Origin: Agrypnia vestita | Lineage: Eukaryota; Arthropoda; Insecta; Trichoptera; Phryganeidae | Length of the DNA: 64,000 nt | Direction: 5' to 3' | Assembly: GCA_016648135.1 (NCBI GenBank) | Contig: JADDOH010002659.1 | Coordinates: 1-64,000 of the forward strand | Shown: positions 63,296 to 64,000 of the stretch, piece by piece | How the letters are laid out: every line of letters begins with the position of its first letter | Position numbering within the stretch: the stretch's first letter is position 1 | Notes under the pieces: generated by a model | Database searches by the model: none | What the model was told of the DNA's origin: nothing | The model's input: only the letters and a program-made list of their open reading frames with translations | Made by a program: the position numbers and the translations under genes

Positions 63296-64000
63296 CGAGT
63301 CGTGGCTGCGGGAGGCAAATTAAAATACTGACAAATTAATAAGCGATTTATTGATAAGTTATTTATTAATTATAAAATGACACGAAATTACATAAAAAAC
63401 GCTATATATTTATTTATTAATAATAAACGCCCTATTTGGCTCTTAAAGTACAAGAAAATTAAAAGGATTTTCATATACCTAACATAAAACACGTTTTGCA
63501 GTAAATAATTAAAAATAATATTATAAATAGAACATATTTAAGATAAATGAACAATATAAAATGAAACAATATAAAACAAAATAAAATGAACGATATAAAA
63601 TAAGCGAACAATATATATAAACGATGATTAGTACACAAGCAAAAAGTAATAATTAGAGACCTTTAAAATAAAGATAATAAAACCAATATACCAGATAAAT
63701 ATGATAAGAAGATAAACCAAAAAAATATATAAAAGATAAAATCAAAACATATTTAAAAGGGAAATGAACAATAATTAGGATACTTTAAAATAAATAAAAT
63801 ATATGTAATTCATAGGGAACAAAACAAGAGTAAAAATTAAGTCCATTAAACTATAATTAATTATATTCTTAAAATCATACTACTTCACAATTCATCTCAA
63901 TTCACTCGATTATAAATTCTTTATTATGGCTGGGTAACACTTATTTAACACTCGATACAGAATATTCCATCCAATTCTCACATATAGAAGTCGCACTAAT
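63296..64000 (-). mobile_element. LTR interrupted by a LINE 3' end (continues outside window)
   Basis: 63296-63398 (minus) matches the LTR 3' end at 19690-19772 (AATAAATCGCTTATTAATTT, CCACGACTCGTCA). 63905-64000 matches its upstream part (GAATATTCCATCCAATTCTC inverse). The LINE tail lies between, so the LTR was split by that insertion. Confidence 0.5.
63400..63760 (-). mobile_element. LINE 3' UTR, uninterrupted copy
   Basis: It matches 26015-26148 joined to 26447-26560 (AACGCCCTATTTGGCTCTTA, ACATATTTAAGATAAATGAA, CAATATACCAGATAAATATG). It thereby defines the borders of the SINE-like insert there. Confidence 0.6.

Overview
The window looks like 64 kb of repeat-dense, AT-rich chromosomal DNA from an insect or a close arthropod relative. 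The basis is its mix of mobile elements: a mariner, a PIF/Harbinger derivative, Helitron ends, Penelope-like elements (PLEs), many 5'-truncated non-LTR retrotransposons (LINEs), solo LTRs and tRNA-derived SINEs. No host gene could be recognised with confidence. The order of insect cannot be fixed from sequence alone.

Layout. 0-13.5 kb: the end of a PLE with a hammerhead-ribozyme-like motif, a mariner relic, LINE 3' relics, an LTR with primer-binding site, a near-intact 1.3 kb mariner nested in a MITE-like repeat, a Helitron 3' end and a solo LTR. 13.9-17.9 kb: a PIF/Harbinger element with TAA duplications, a foldback MITE and a TTAA-flanked element. 18-30 kb: LTR and LINE relics, Helitrons, a perfect 40-bp palindrome, and an 11-copy array of a 97-bp LINE 3' end. 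30-38 kb: foldback elements, tRNA-like cassettes and further ribozyme-like motifs. 39.4-40.8 kb: a 5'-truncated LINE with a readable reverse transcriptase. 42.8-50.5 kb: PLE remnants, including a 217-bp inverted pair of PLE ends with an 8-bp target duplication and a paralogous empty site, a PLE relic with inverted ribozyme-bearing ends, a solo LTR and a SINE. 52-56 kb: a LINE with an open reverse transcriptase of about 690 residues. 56-64 kb: Helitrons, MITEs, a fourth tRNA-like cassette, and an LTR interrupted by a LINE end.

The strongest recurring signal is a module made of CTGANGA, a short stem-loop, GAAA, then a self-complementary segment (ACGT, ACCGGT, ACATGT or ACTAGT) and a strand that pairs back to the bases before CTGANGA. 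This is the layout of a type I hammerhead ribozyme with a palindromic stem III, as described in PLEs. It occurs in several unrelated sequence families here. A second signal is a repeat scaffold in which different tRNA-like cores sit between the same flanks.

Almost all coding sequence here belongs to mobile elements, and most of it is truncated, frameshifted or carries stops. The exceptions are the LINE reverse transcriptase at 53.4-55.5 kb, the C-terminal PLE segment at the left edge, and a mariner transposase with a single in-frame stop.
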